Shown one piece after another: positions 25,222 through 33,023 of a DNA stretch of 49,104 bases. Within the stretch, counting starts at the first letter, position 1. Each line of letters begins with the position of its first letter. Position numbers and translations under genes: made by a program. Origin of the DNA: Bacteroidetes bacterium HGW-Bacteroidetes-4 (lineage in GTDB: Bacteria; Bacteroidota; Bacteroidia; Bacteroidales; SZUA-534); NCBI GenBank assembly GCA_002840905.1, contig PHDD01000028.1, positions 1 to 49,104 of the forward strand. The letters run 5' to 3'. Below the pieces are notes generated by a model, which was given only the letters and a program-made list of their open reading frames with translations, made no database searches and was not told the DNA's origin.

Positions 25222-26583
25222 ATGTATGTGTCAAAAAACCCATTCACCAGTATTGTTAACGAAACCTATCCGTATTTAAGTGCCGAACAACTGAATCAAC
25301 GGCTTACTGAATCGTGGGAAGCCTTTATTTACTGGAAAACAACCAGTTTTGGAGCCCGCGCTAAACTAATGAACCGGGTAGCCGATTTGCTCGACGAGCG
25401 AAAAGAGTTTTACGGAAGCCTTATTGCCCAGGAAATGGGAAAACCCATTATGCAGTCCGAAGCTGAGGTTCAAAAATGTGCTACAGTTTGTCGCTATTAT
25501 GCCGATAATGCCCTCGACTTCTTAAAAAGCCGTCGCCTTGATTCCTCTGCCAAAATGAGCCAGGTTATATACCAGCCCTTAGGCCCAGTGTTTGCCGTTA
25601 TGCCTTGGAATTTTCCTTTCTGGCAGGTGTTCCGTTTTTTGGCTCCGTCTATCATGGCGGGCAATGTAGGTTTGCTCAAACACGCATCGAACGTGCCCAA
25701 ATGTGCCCTGGCTATTGAAGAAGTGTTTAACGACGCCCACGCTCCCAACGGATTATTTAACAACCTGTTTATTAACCACGAACAGGTAGAACAGGTAATT
25801 GCATCGAACCATGTTAAAGCAGTAACCTTTACCGGCAGTAATCAGGCAGGAAATATTGTTGCATCGCTGGCAGGTAAATACACAAAAAAAACCGTGATGG
25901 AACTGGGAGGTAGCGACCCCTTTATTGTATTCGACGATGCCGACTTAAATGATGCCCTTCACAATGCCCTGATGAGCCGCTTTTTGAATGCCGGACAGAG
26001 TTGTATTGCTGCAAAACGCTTTATTGTACATGAAGACATTGCCGATGAATTCCTGCACAATTTTCAAAGTCTGGTCGAAAACCTGAACCTGGGTAACCCG
26101 CTCGACGACGAAACCTTTATGGGACCTATGGTGAATCAGGAAGCCTTGCAGGAAATTGACCGGCAGGTTCAAAAAAGTATTGAAATGGGAGCCAACTGCG
26201 TTACGGGAGGCGATATTAATATGCACATGAGTTCGGTATATAATCCTACCATACTATGCAATGTACCACTCAATAGTCCGGCCTGGACCGAAGAGGTTTT
26301 TGGGCCCGTAGCTGTTATAAGGCGCTTTGAAACCGACGACGAAGCCATTGAACTAGCCAACGACACCCGTTTTGGACTGGGCGCTTCGATATGGACCAGT
26401 GATATGGACCGGGCCGCTTACGTAAGTAAGCTCATTCAGGCAGGTACCGTTGTCATAAACGGTATGGTAAAATCGGAACCCGGGCTGCCTTTTGGCGGAA
26501 TCAAAGAGTCGGGTTTTGGGCGTGAACTATCCGATTATGGAATCTATGAGTTTATGAATATCAAAACCATCAACTATTTTTAA
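25222..26583 (+). CDS. NAD(P)-dependent aldehyde dehydrogenase, succinate-semialdehyde type
   Basis: This 453-residue cytosolic enzyme of the aldehyde dehydrogenase superfamily oxidises an aldehyde to the acid. Catalytic residues are visible: N130 (PWNFPFW), E227 (MELGGSDPF) and the nucleophile C261 (NAGQSCIAAKRF). The EEVFGPVAVIRRF and LPFGGIKESGFGREL motifs close the fold. Closest by pattern are succinate-semialdehyde dehydrogenases of the short GabD/YneI type, about 455-460 residues and lacking the longer N terminus. Physiological substrate is inferred, not proven. It may share a transcript with the Smr gene (63-base gap). Confidence 0.9.
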   Translation: MYVSKNPFTSIVNETYPYLSAEQLNQRLTESWEAFIYWKTTSFGARAKLMNRVADLLDERKEFYGSLIAQEMGKPIMQSEAEVQKCATVCRYYADNALDFLKSRRLDSSAKMSQVIYQPLGPVFAVMPWNFPFWQVFRFLAPSIMAGNVGLLKHASNVPKCALAIEEVFNDAHAPNGLFNNLFINHEQVEQVIASNHVKAVTFTGSNQAGNIVASLAGKYTKKTVMELGGSDPFIVFDDADLNDALHNALMSRFLNAGQSCIAAKRFIVHEDIADEFLHNFQSLVENLNLGNPLDDETFMGPMVNQEALQEIDRQVQKSIEMGANCVTGGDINMHMSSVYNPTILCNVPLNSPAWTEEVFGPVAVIRRFETDDEAIELANDTRFGLGASIWTSDMDRAAYVSKLIQAGTVVINGMVKSEPGLPFGGIKESGFGRELSDYGIYEFMNIKTINYF

Positions 26584-26659
26584 AGGGATACATCTACCAA
26601 AAATATTTAGCACGATTACAATCGACTAAATTTTAAACCAAAAACCTAAAGATTTCCAT

Positions 26660-26667
26660 TACCTTTG
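26660..26667 (+). promoter_or_regulatory. -7 promoter box of rnpB
   Basis: TACCTTTG matches TAnnTTTG exactly and sits 5-6 bases before the first base of the RNase P RNA, as expected for a transcript that starts at the 5' end of the mature RNA. Confidence 0.7.
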
Positions 26668-26671
26668 CCGG

Positions 26672-27046
26672 GCAAGCAGCACGTTCTATCGCCTTTACTG
26701 TAAGGTAAGGGAGGAAAGTCCGGGCAGCATAGGGTACCGGGCTTCCGAAAGGGAAGCTATTCGTGAGGGTAGAGTAAGGCAGAAGAAAATAACCGTCCCG
26801 GCCTGGTGTTGGGATAAGGGTGAGAAGGTGGTGTAAGAGACCACCAGTGCTCCAGGCAACTGGGGCAGCTGTGCCGCTCCCGGGCTGAAAGGCCATGTAT
26901 ATCCCGACTCCGGAAACGGAACGGTGTTACCCGCACTGTCTTGTCGGGAGGGGTAGGCCGATAGTGGTTCCGGGTGACCGGAATCCCAGATAAATGATAG
27001 AAGTCCGCCTTGGCGGAAACAGAATCCGGCTTATAGGGCTGCTTGT
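26672..27046 (+). ncRNA. rnpB: RNase P RNA (bacterial type A)
   Basis: This is the catalytic RNA of RNase P, which trims the 5' leader from tRNA precursors. The universally conserved GAGGAAAGTCCGGGC lies at 26711-26725, and ACAGAATCCGGCTTAT, the 3' conserved element that includes the P4 3' strand, lies at about 27019-27034. The ends pair as P1: CAAGCAGC (26673-26680) with GCTGCTTG (27038-27045). Internal elements such as CCCGACTCCGGAAACGG and AGAAGTCCGCC fit type A architecture. Length, about 375 bases, is normal. A perfect promoter box precedes it and a strong terminator follows. A minus-strand frame across it (26633-26896) is not a gene. Confidence 0.96.
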
Positions 27047-27051
27047 TTTTT

Positions 27052-27082
27052 AAAATCAGGGTTTACGCCCTGATTTTTTTTA
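27052..27082 (+). terminator. Rho-independent terminator of rnpB
   Basis: AAAATCAGGG (27052-27061), loop TTTACG, CCCTGATTTT (27068-27077) form a perfect 10-bp stem followed by more T. Confidence 0.92.
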
Positions 27083-27530
27083 TTCTAACAAAAACCTCTC
27101 TGTAAGAACCTGCCATCCAATGGTTGATTAACCTGCTACAGACTTGTCTGTAAATAGCACTTGATTCCTAAAAAGGAAGGGCATTGCGTCATGCAAAAAC
27201 GGCTACCTTCCCCAATTTCGACCCTTACTGCAGTAGACCCTGTTGGCATGTAAATACTACCTGGTTTTGAAAATACAGGCGTGTTTACCTGCGATTAACC
27301 TCCGATTTTCCGGTAGCAGGCCTTATTTACCTGCTCTACTCCCCTCCTTTCGGAGATGGCATGCCCCATTCCAGTCGAAAAATAGGCTTTGCTGTAGCAG
27401 AAAATCATAGGTACGTACCTAAATCAATCCAAATCACAGGTTCACAAGACAAAACGAATCAACGGAACGTTTAAACTTATTGGCTTCTAGCTTGTTTAGC
27501 CCATAGTAAATTGGAAATTAAAAAGAATTG
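27083..27530. other. Intergenic region with palindromes, no gene
   Basis: No coding frame is supported. Two symmetric sites are present: TACAGACTTGTCTGTA (27137-27152, 7-bp arms) and the perfect 14-bp palindrome TAGGTACGTACCTA (27408-27421). CCTGCTAC (27132-27139) can pair with GTAGCAGG (about 27313-27320). Either transcription-factor sites or an unrecognised RNA are possible. Confidence 0.4.
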
Positions 27531-27538
27531 TATCTTTG
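27511..27538 (+). promoter_or_regulatory. Promoter of ygiQ giving a near-leaderless mRNA
   Basis: TTG (27511-27513), a 17-base spacer and TATCTTTG (27531-27538) match the Bacteroidota promoter. The ATG follows 6 bases after the -7 box, at 27545, so transcription should start at or beside the start codon. Confidence 0.65.
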
Positions 27539-27544
27539 CCGCTT

Positions 27545-29479
27545 ATGATATCGAAAAATCTCTTGCATCAAAAATATAAGTTAAACGACTGGCTGCCAAC
27601 CACCGTAAAAGAAGCCCGTGAACGGGAATGGGACGAACTGGATGTGGTGTTGTTCTCGGGCGATGCCTATGTTGATCACCCCTCGTTTGGGCCTGCAGTT
27701 ATCAGTCGGGTAATGGAAAGCCTGGGCCTGCGTGTGGCTATTGTTCCGCAACCCAACTGGCGCGATGATTTGCGCGATTTTAAAAAATTTGGACGCCCGC
27801 GCCTGTTCTTTGGTGTTACTTCAGGTTGCATGGACAGCATGGTGAACCACTACACGGCCAACAAACGGCTCCGATCCGACGATGCCTACACCCCGGGAGG
27901 TAAAGCAGGGTTCAGGCCCGATTACGCCACCACCATTTATACCAACATCTTAAAGGATTTGTATCCCGATGTCCCCGTGGTTATTGGCGGCATTGAAGCT
28001 TCGCTGCGACGTCTTACCCACTACGATTACTGGAGCGACACCCTGATGCCATCAATATTGATGAATGCTCGGGCCGATATTTTGGTGTTTGGCCTGGGCG
28101 AAAAACCCTTAAAAGAACTGGTTGACCTGATGCAGCGTGGAGTTCCCATTGAAAAAATACAAACGGTAGCTCAAACAGCCTTTAAAATTCCCAAAACCGA
28201 AGAACCAGCCACCCGAAAAAACTGGAAAACCCAGACGCTGGTTTCGTTCGAGGGGTGTTTGGCTGATAAAAAACAACATGCCTACAACTTTAAAATTATT
28301 GAGGAAGAATCGAACAAGTACGAGTCAGACCGCATCATACAGGAAGCAGGCAATTTTAAAATAGTGGTAAACCCATCGAACCCTCCATTGACTGAAAAGG
28401 AAATGGATGCAGTGTACGACCTGCCCTACACCCGCCTGCCCCACCCCAAATATTGGGACAAACCGCCGATTCCGGCTTACGAAATGATTCGCCACTCGGT
28501 AAACAGCCATCGCGGATGTTTTGGCGGATGCAGTTTCTGCACCATCTCGGCGCATCAGGGAAAATTTGTATCGAGCCGCAGTAAAAAATCGATTCTAAAC
28601 GAGATAGAACAGGTAACCCAAATGCCCGATTTTAAAGGCTACATCTCGGACATTGGCGGCCCGTCGGCCAATATGTGGAAGATGAAAGGAAAAATTGAGA
28701 ATGTGTGCCGTAGTTGCAAGCGTGCCTCGTGCCTTTTTCCAAAAATTTGTCCGAACCTCGACACCGATCACAGTCAGATGACTGAGTTGTACCGGGAGAT
28801 TAGGAATAACCCAAACATTAAAAAAGCATTTGTAGGTAGCGGTATTCGCTACGATTACCTCGACCATCAGGAAGAAGAACACGCCAACTTTAAGGAATAC
28901 ATCAGTGAAATTATTACACACCACGTATCGGGTCGTTTAAAAGTAGCTCCCGAACATACATCTCCCAAGGTATTACGGTTAATGCGCAAACCCAATTTTG
29001 ATCTGTTTAAGGAATTGAAAACTGTATTCGACGAGGTGAACGAAAAGAATGGAACCAAACAGCAATTGATTCCTTACTTTATCTCGAGCCATCCGCTATG
29101 CGAAGAAGAAGACATGGCCGATGTAGCTATACAAACCAAAAATATGGATTTTAAACTGGAGCAGGTTCAGGATTTTACCCCAACGCCCATGACACTGGCT
29201 ACCGTAATTTACTATGCCGGAATAGACCCTTATACCGGAAAAGAAATGTTTACCGCTAAAAGTCAAAATGAGAAGCGGAATCAAAAGCAGTTTTTCTTTT
29301 GGTACAAACCCGAAGAAAGTAAAAATATTAAACGCCGCTTAACGGAAATTAACCGCCCTGAGTTGATTCACCAATTGTTTGGAACCAAAGAGGGTAAAGC
29401 CGAGACGGCAAATTATAAGCACGGCAATCACCAAGTACAACCAAAGAATAAGAAGAAGAAATGGAAGGAAACCCAATAA
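27545..29479 (+). CDS. YgiQ-family radical SAM protein
   Basis: This 644-residue radical SAM protein of the YgiQ (UPF0313) family has the cluster motif C325-x3-C329-x2-C332 (HRGCFGGCSFCTIS), a family N-terminal domain (about 1-290, with GVTSGCMDSMVNHYTANKR and GGIEASLRRLTHYDYW), and the C-terminal segments VAPEHTSPKVLRLM and EQVQDFTPTPMTLATVIYYAG. The chemical reaction of this family is not known. A start codon at 27536 (TTG) would lie inside the -7 promoter box, so ATG 27545 is preferred. Its last 19 bases overlap the next small gene. The lysine-rich tail (KNKKKKWKE) is usual in this family. Confidence 0.94.
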   Translation: MISKNLLHQKYKLNDWLPTTVKEAREREWDELDVVLFSGDAYVDHPSFGPAVISRVMESLGLRVAIVPQPNWRDDLRDFKKFGRPRLFFGVTSGCMDSMVNHYTANKRLRSDDAYTPGGKAGFRPDYATTIYTNILKDLYPDVPVVIGGIEASLRRLTHYDYWSDTLMPSILMNARADILVFGLGEKPLKELVDLMQRGVPIEKIQTVAQTAFKIPKTEEPATRKNWKTQTLVSFEGCLADKKQHAYNFKIIEEESNKYESDRIIQEAGNFKIVVNPSNPPLTEKEMDAVYDLPYTRLPHPKYWDKPPIPAYEMIRHSVNSHRGCFGGCSFCTISAHQGKFVSSRSKKSILNEIEQVTQMPDFKGYISDIGGPSANMWKMKGKIENVCRSCKRASCLFPKICPNLDTDHSQMTELYREIRNNPNIKKAFVGSGIRYDYLDHQEEEHANFKEYISEIITHHVSGRLKVAPEHTSPKVLRLMRKPNFDLFKELKTVFDEVNEKNGTKQQLIPYFISSHPLCEEEDMADVAIQTKNMDFKLEQVQDFTPTPMTLATVIYYAGIDPYTGKEMFTAKSQNEKRNQKQFFFWYKPEESKNIKRRLTEINRPELIHQLFGTKEGKAETANYKHGNHQVQPKNKKKKWKETQ

Positions 29480-29658
29480 TAGGCATCAGTGTTTTGTTAT
29501 TTATCTACGGCCTGTTCTCGTGGTCGTTGGGAAGGTTAATCAATAAGCGCAAAAAAAAAGAAGCCACCGAATTGCAAAATTTTTTAGATGGTGCCTGGAT
29601 TTTGGGTATTGTGGCTTTGCTCATTATTGGTTTTTTGTATTACGACAGCCGGTTTTAG
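29461..29658 (+). CDS. Small membrane protein with two transmembrane helices
   Basis: This 65-residue protein has two hydrophobic stretches (IGISVLLFIYGLFSWSLG, about 6-23; WILGIVALLIIGFLYY, about 46-61) separated by a basic loop (NKRKKKE), so both ends probably face outward with the loop inside. It starts within the end of the ygiQ-family gene (19-base overlap), which suggests translational coupling. No family is recognised. It could also be a chance frame, but the hydrophobic pattern and the terminator 8 bases after its stop support it. Confidence 0.6.
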   Translation: MEGNPIIGISVLLFIYGLFSWSLGRLINKRKKKEATELQNFLDGAWILGIVALLIIGFLYYDSRF

Positions 29659-29659
29659 A

Positions 29660-29693
29660 TAAAAAAAGCCCCGTATATGGTATATCCGGGGCT
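29660..29693. terminator. Convergent rho-independent terminator
   Basis: AGCCCCG (29667-29673) pairs with CGGGGCT (29687-29693), with a further AT inner stem. On the minus strand seven T follow, so it mainly ends the 29714-34745 cluster. It also lies just past the small membrane protein gene. Confidence 0.85.
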
Positions 29694-29713
29694 AATATTT
29701 TATATAATCTGCT

Positions 29714-31243
29714 CTAATTTGATGGACCTGAAAACTGCGGTGCATCTACAATTGCAATTCGCTTAACCTCTACTTTATGTATATCTCCCCAGCGTCCTTT
29801 AATAGATACTATTCCTTTGTATAATTCATCGGTCATTACAACCACTCCCGGGTAATAAACACTTTTCACATCAGGGGTATCATCATCAGCATAAATAACC
29901 ACTGTACCATCGCGTAATTCTCCTGAAGAGGCCATGTGCCATTTGGAGATGATGTCGGTTGTCCAACTATTTTGTGGTACCTCGTCGGTAATTACAATCA
30001 ATTGGGTTTCACCTTTCGTTGCTGCACTTGGCAAAGTTTGTACCTTAGCAGGCAAATAGCGTTTGCGGTAAAAATTTTCTTTTGAAAAATGAGCCAAAAC
30101 CACGTCGCCAACCAGCAAAGGAGATGCAACAGCTGCAGGGGTGCTTGTAACCGGAGCCGCAGCCGCTTGGTTTGAAGCATTTCCGGCAAAATCAACAGCA
30201 CCACCGGGAATACTAATGTCTTTTATACGGAATATTTTTTCGTTGTATTTGTACTCAAACATATTCACCTTATTCGCTTTTGGGAATTGGCATTCCATTT
30301 TAACCGGTACACCCGGAATAATAGTAATATCGGTCCGATAATGATCGCCGCCACCGGCAATAGCTTTTTCAGCTTTTTTCTCTGCTCCATTTTCATCAAG
30401 AATCCGAATGTTATAAACATAATTAACCAATTCATAATCACTATTACCCCTGTTTTCAAACTCCAGATACAGGGTCATCTTATCACCAAAGACTTTAGCG
30501 TTTTTATACACCAGAAATATCTGATCGGCAATTTCAACGGCAGTAGTTCCACCAGTATTTCCCCCTGTGGATTCTCCACCACCCGCAGTGGCAACAGGCT
30601 CTGGATCGCCTGGATCTTCTATGGTTGAAAGAATCTCCATACATTTGTCGTAACATTCTTTGCTAATGGGAGGCACCGATTTCAGCACTTTAATAGCTTC
30701 GCGGTTGTTGCCTTGCTTTTGCAGAGCGGTAGCTTTAGAGATGATAAAATCGCACTGGGAATTGTAAAACTCGAGTACTTTTTCTTTTCCCTGATCCACC
30801 ATGGCTTTAAACTGGCCGCTGTTTACATTTACCCGCTTAATACCTTCCATATAAGCTTTGGTTTCGTTTTGTCCCACTCCTTTTGCATTGAATGAGGTTT
30901 GAGAGTAAACGTTACCGGTAGCATCTTTAATAAAGAAGTTAATTGACATATTTAAAGCATGCATGGGTGGTGCTGTAGGAGTCAACTCTTTTGAAAGAAT
31001 ATCGACAGTAGCATCCATTACAAAAAACGGATTGCCTTCGTCGCCGGCCAAACCATTTTTGGCACAAATCTGTTTCATTTTATTGATTAACATATTTTTT
31101 GCCCCCTGGGGAATCTGTTGGTCAGAAACCTGCGGAGTGATGGCGATTCGCTGGGAATCGTCGGCCTTTCCCATGTTGTTTTGAGCACTCAGCTGGACCA
31201 CAATAAAGGCCACCAAACCAATACTTAAGAGTATTTTTTTCAT
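29714..31243 (-). CDS. Exported modular envelope protein, unknown function
   Basis: This 509-residue protein has a Sec signal cut after QLSA, leaving QNNMG. Residues about 30-150 have the strand/helix pattern of a TolB-N/CsgG-like nucleotide-free fold (RIAITPQVSDQQIPQGAKNMLINKMKQICAKNG). A short helical repeat (about 165-210) and a Gly/Thr-rich linker (ATAGGGESTGGNTGGTT) follow. Next come a possible immunoglobulin-like module (about 235-345, with LYLEFENRGNSDYELVNYVYN), a second low-complexity linker (NQAAAAPVTSTPAAVAS) and a C-terminal SH3-like strand region (about 380-500). It is the last gene of the four-gene envelope cluster, read after a leader with interleaved inverted repeats. No named family is recognised. 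Confidence 0.6.
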   Translation of the reverse strand: MKKILLSIGLVAFIVVQLSAQNNMGKADDSQRIAITPQVSDQQIPQGAKNMLINKMKQICAKNGLAGDEGNPFFVMDATVDILSKELTPTAPPMHALNMSINFFIKDATGNVYSQTSFNAKGVGQNETKAYMEGIKRVNVNSGQFKAMVDQGKEKVLEFYNSQCDFIISKATALQKQGNNREAIKVLKSVPPISKECYDKCMEILSTIEDPGDPEPVATAGGGESTGGNTGGTTAVEIADQIFLVYKNAKVFGDKMTLYLEFENRGNSDYELVNYVYNIRILDENGAEKKAEKAIAGGGDHYRTDITIIPGVPVKMECQFPKANKVNMFEYKYNEKIFRIKDISIPGGAVDFAGNASNQAAAAPVTSTPAAVASPLLVGDVVLAHFSKENFYRKRYLPAKVQTLPSAATKGETQLIVITDEVPQNSWTTDIISKWHMASSGELRDGTVVIYADDDTPDVKSVYYPGVVVMTDELYKGIVSIKGRWGDIHKVEVKRIAIVDAPQFSGPSN

Positions 31244-31334
31244 TTTTTTATTATTTTAGTTAAAACCTGGTGCTCCGATTCACTTCAAGTCATTTTTCAG
31301 GATTACCAGGCAAAGTATCTTTTATCAGTTAAAT

Positions 31335-31373
31335 AAAATGCCAACAATAGCACCAGCTAAATGATGGCATTTT
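31335..31373 (-). terminator. Weak stem-loop, possible attenuator
   Basis: AAAATGCCA (31335-31343) pairs perfectly with TGGCATTTT (31365-31373) just after the stop of the DUF6175-type gene. Only four T follow on the minus strand, so read-through into the last cluster gene is likely. Confidence 0.45.
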
Positions 31374-31387
31374 ACCTAAATGGGTTG

Positions 31388-32359
31388 CTATTTTTCGCCA
31401 ACAATTAACCAGGCTTCGCCCAAACCGCGCATATATACTTTTGATTCCAGATAAGCATAGTCGCGCAGATACTTACTAAGGTTATTCACAAAAGTACGGG
31501 TATCCATGGCACGTTCGCGGCCATTGCGCTCATAGAACATGGGCATACGCACCTGTTCAAAACGCATCATATTCTCGGTGGCATCGCTAAGGCTGAAACG
31601 GTTTTGTACTGTGTTGTCAGAAATCCAATCTTCGATATGGATACTCAACATATCGTTCATGCCGTTAATGTCGTAATCGTCTTCGAGGGTAATTCCGGCA
31701 TTGGCAAAGGTTTTGATCAGAATTTTTACTTCGCGGCCGTTGGCAAACATATCTTCAAAGTGGCTCATTAAACGTCCGTTGAATTCGTCCATATAACTTA
31801 ACACCGCTTCTTCGAGTAATATTTCGGGAGTAGCTGCAGAGCTTGGGTTACCTGCACCTGAAGCCGAAGCAATGTTTTTTCCGGTATAAGCATCCAACCC
31901 GTTTAAGGTAAACACAATGTATTTACGTGGGCCCTGGCGCTCGATACGGAAATCCAAATCCATAATAATATCGGCTTTGGCAGTACGCTTTAAGGCATCG
32001 ATGGGCGATTCCGAAATTTCAGAACCTGAGCTACTGCTGGTAAGCATGCTGGTTTCAGCAGCTTCGTTGGCCAAGTTTTTTAATTCCTGTTCCAAATCTT
32101 TTAAAGGGAAACCGCGGTCGGCCATAATGCCACTCATTTTTGAAATAACGAGACGCAAATCGCCATCGTTTTGTAAGGCTTTTTTATAGTCGGGCAAAGT
32201 TACTTCGGTTCCCTGATTGTTAAAAGTCATTTTAAAATCGTTACCAATGCAATACCGGTCGCTGGGAACTACCATAATGGTAGGCTTTTTTGCTGCGGGT
32301 TGTCCAAAACTGTTTAAGGCCAAAAGACCCATAAACATAAGGGTTAAAATTTGCTTCAT
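31388..32359 (-). CDS. Exported DUF6175-type protein
   Basis: This 323-residue protein has a signal peptide cut after NSFG, leaving QPAAKK. The mature start KPTIMVVPSDRYCIGNDF matches the DUF6175 family as I remember it (KPTIMVVPSD-x-W/Y-C). Residues about 85-125 form a Ser-rich stretch, and the rest is mixed alpha/beta: KADIIMDLDFRIERQGPRKYIVFTL then DAYTGKNIASASGAG, like the TolB-N/CsgG class of periplasmic lipoprotein domains. Its function is unknown. It is third of the minus-strand cluster, behind a 96-base leader that carries two interleaved inverted repeats. No lipobox. Confidence 0.72.
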   Translation of the reverse strand: MKQILTLMFMGLLALNSFGQPAAKKPTIMVVPSDRYCIGNDFKMTFNNQGTEVTLPDYKKALQNDGDLRLVISKMSGIMADRGFPLKDLEQELKNLANEAAETSMLTSSSSGSEISESPIDALKRTAKADIIMDLDFRIERQGPRKYIVFTLNGLDAYTGKNIASASGAGNPSSAATPEILLEEAVLSYMDEFNGRLMSHFEDMFANGREVKILIKTFANAGITLEDDYDINGMNDMLSIHIEDWISDNTVQNRFSLSDATENMMRFEQVRMPMFYERNGRERAMDTRTFVNNLSKYLRDYAYLESKVYMRGLGEAWLIVGEK

Positions 32360-32381
32360 ATCTTTAGTTTTTACTGTTTAT

Positions 32382-32425
32382 GCTTAAATTAACTTCCTCT
32401 ACCTGATTAATTTAAGCAGAGGAAG
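32382..32425 (-). promoter_or_regulatory. Leader with interleaved inverted repeats (pseudoknot-like)
   Basis: GCTTAAATTAA (32382-32392) is complementary to TTAATTTAAGC (32407-32417), and CTTCCTCT (32393-32400) to AGAGGAAG (32418-32425). The order A-B-A'-B' means the 11-bp and 8-bp helices are either mutually exclusive or form a pseudoknot. It lies 23 bases before the DUF6175-type start codon in the cluster transcript. Confidence 0.6.
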
Positions 32426-32455
32426 CCGATTGTTTATGGTTATTACAAAGCGCTA

Positions 32456-32995
32456 TTAAAATCCGGCATCTAAACGACGTGCGATACCTTCTTTTTCAAG
32501 GTCTTTACGCAATTCGTCGAAAGCAACAGATACTACAACACCTACTTTGTATCCTTTTTTCATCTTTACGCGGTCGGCTCCTGATGGAGGAGCATCGGTA
32601 CTCAGGTTAACATACTGAAGGTATTTTCCGCCCGGAGCAAAAAAGGTTTCGAAAAATGCGGCGTGTTTATCGGCTGCGTCTGAATCGGTAACAATGGCCG
32701 GTGTTTTGGCGGCACGTCCGTTACTTGCAGCAGGAAAACCACGGAAAATGGCACAGGCAATGGCCAGTTCCTTGGCGTTGTGGATGGCATCTTCGGGTTT
32801 TTTGCCGTAGCCCCAAACCTTGACCAACTTGGTTCCGTCGACACCTACAGCCACAGTAGCTACTTCGTAGTTATAAGCGCTGTTGTACTCTATTTTTCCT
32901 ACTTTACCCCGACTTTGCGCCTGGCTAGTTGTAGCCGACAAAAGCACGGTGGCCAATACTACAGTTAACAATTGCATTACTCTCTTCATATCCAT
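32456..32995 (-). CDS. Exported LPP20-like protein
   Basis: This 179-residue protein has a signal peptide cut after TTSQA, leaving QSRGK. The mature part has VAVGVDGTKLVKVWGYGKKPEDAIHNAKELAIACAIF-like content (about 47-84), the strand-then-helix pattern shared with LPP20/FlgT-type domains (here A-x3-A-K..A..A). It lacks a lipid-attachment Cys. The second Met (32989) is an equally good start. It is second of the cluster, 28 bases after the beta-barrel gene. Function is unknown; the family call rests on pattern and length alone. Confidence 0.6.
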   Translation of the reverse strand: MDMKRVMQLLTVVLATVLLSATTSQAQSRGKVGKIEYNSAYNYEVATVAVGVDGTKLVKVWGYGKKPEDAIHNAKELAIACAIFRGFPAASNGRAAKTPAIVTDSDAADKHAAFFETFFAPGGKYLQYVNLSTDAPPSGADRVKMKKGYKVGVVVSVAFDELRKDLEKEGIARRLDAGF

Positions 32996-33023
32996 TTATA
33001 TTTAGTTTTTACATTTACTATTA

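Noticed and set aside
26633-26896. 87-codon minus-strand frame
   Set aside because: It lies across the RNase P RNA gene and has no family match.
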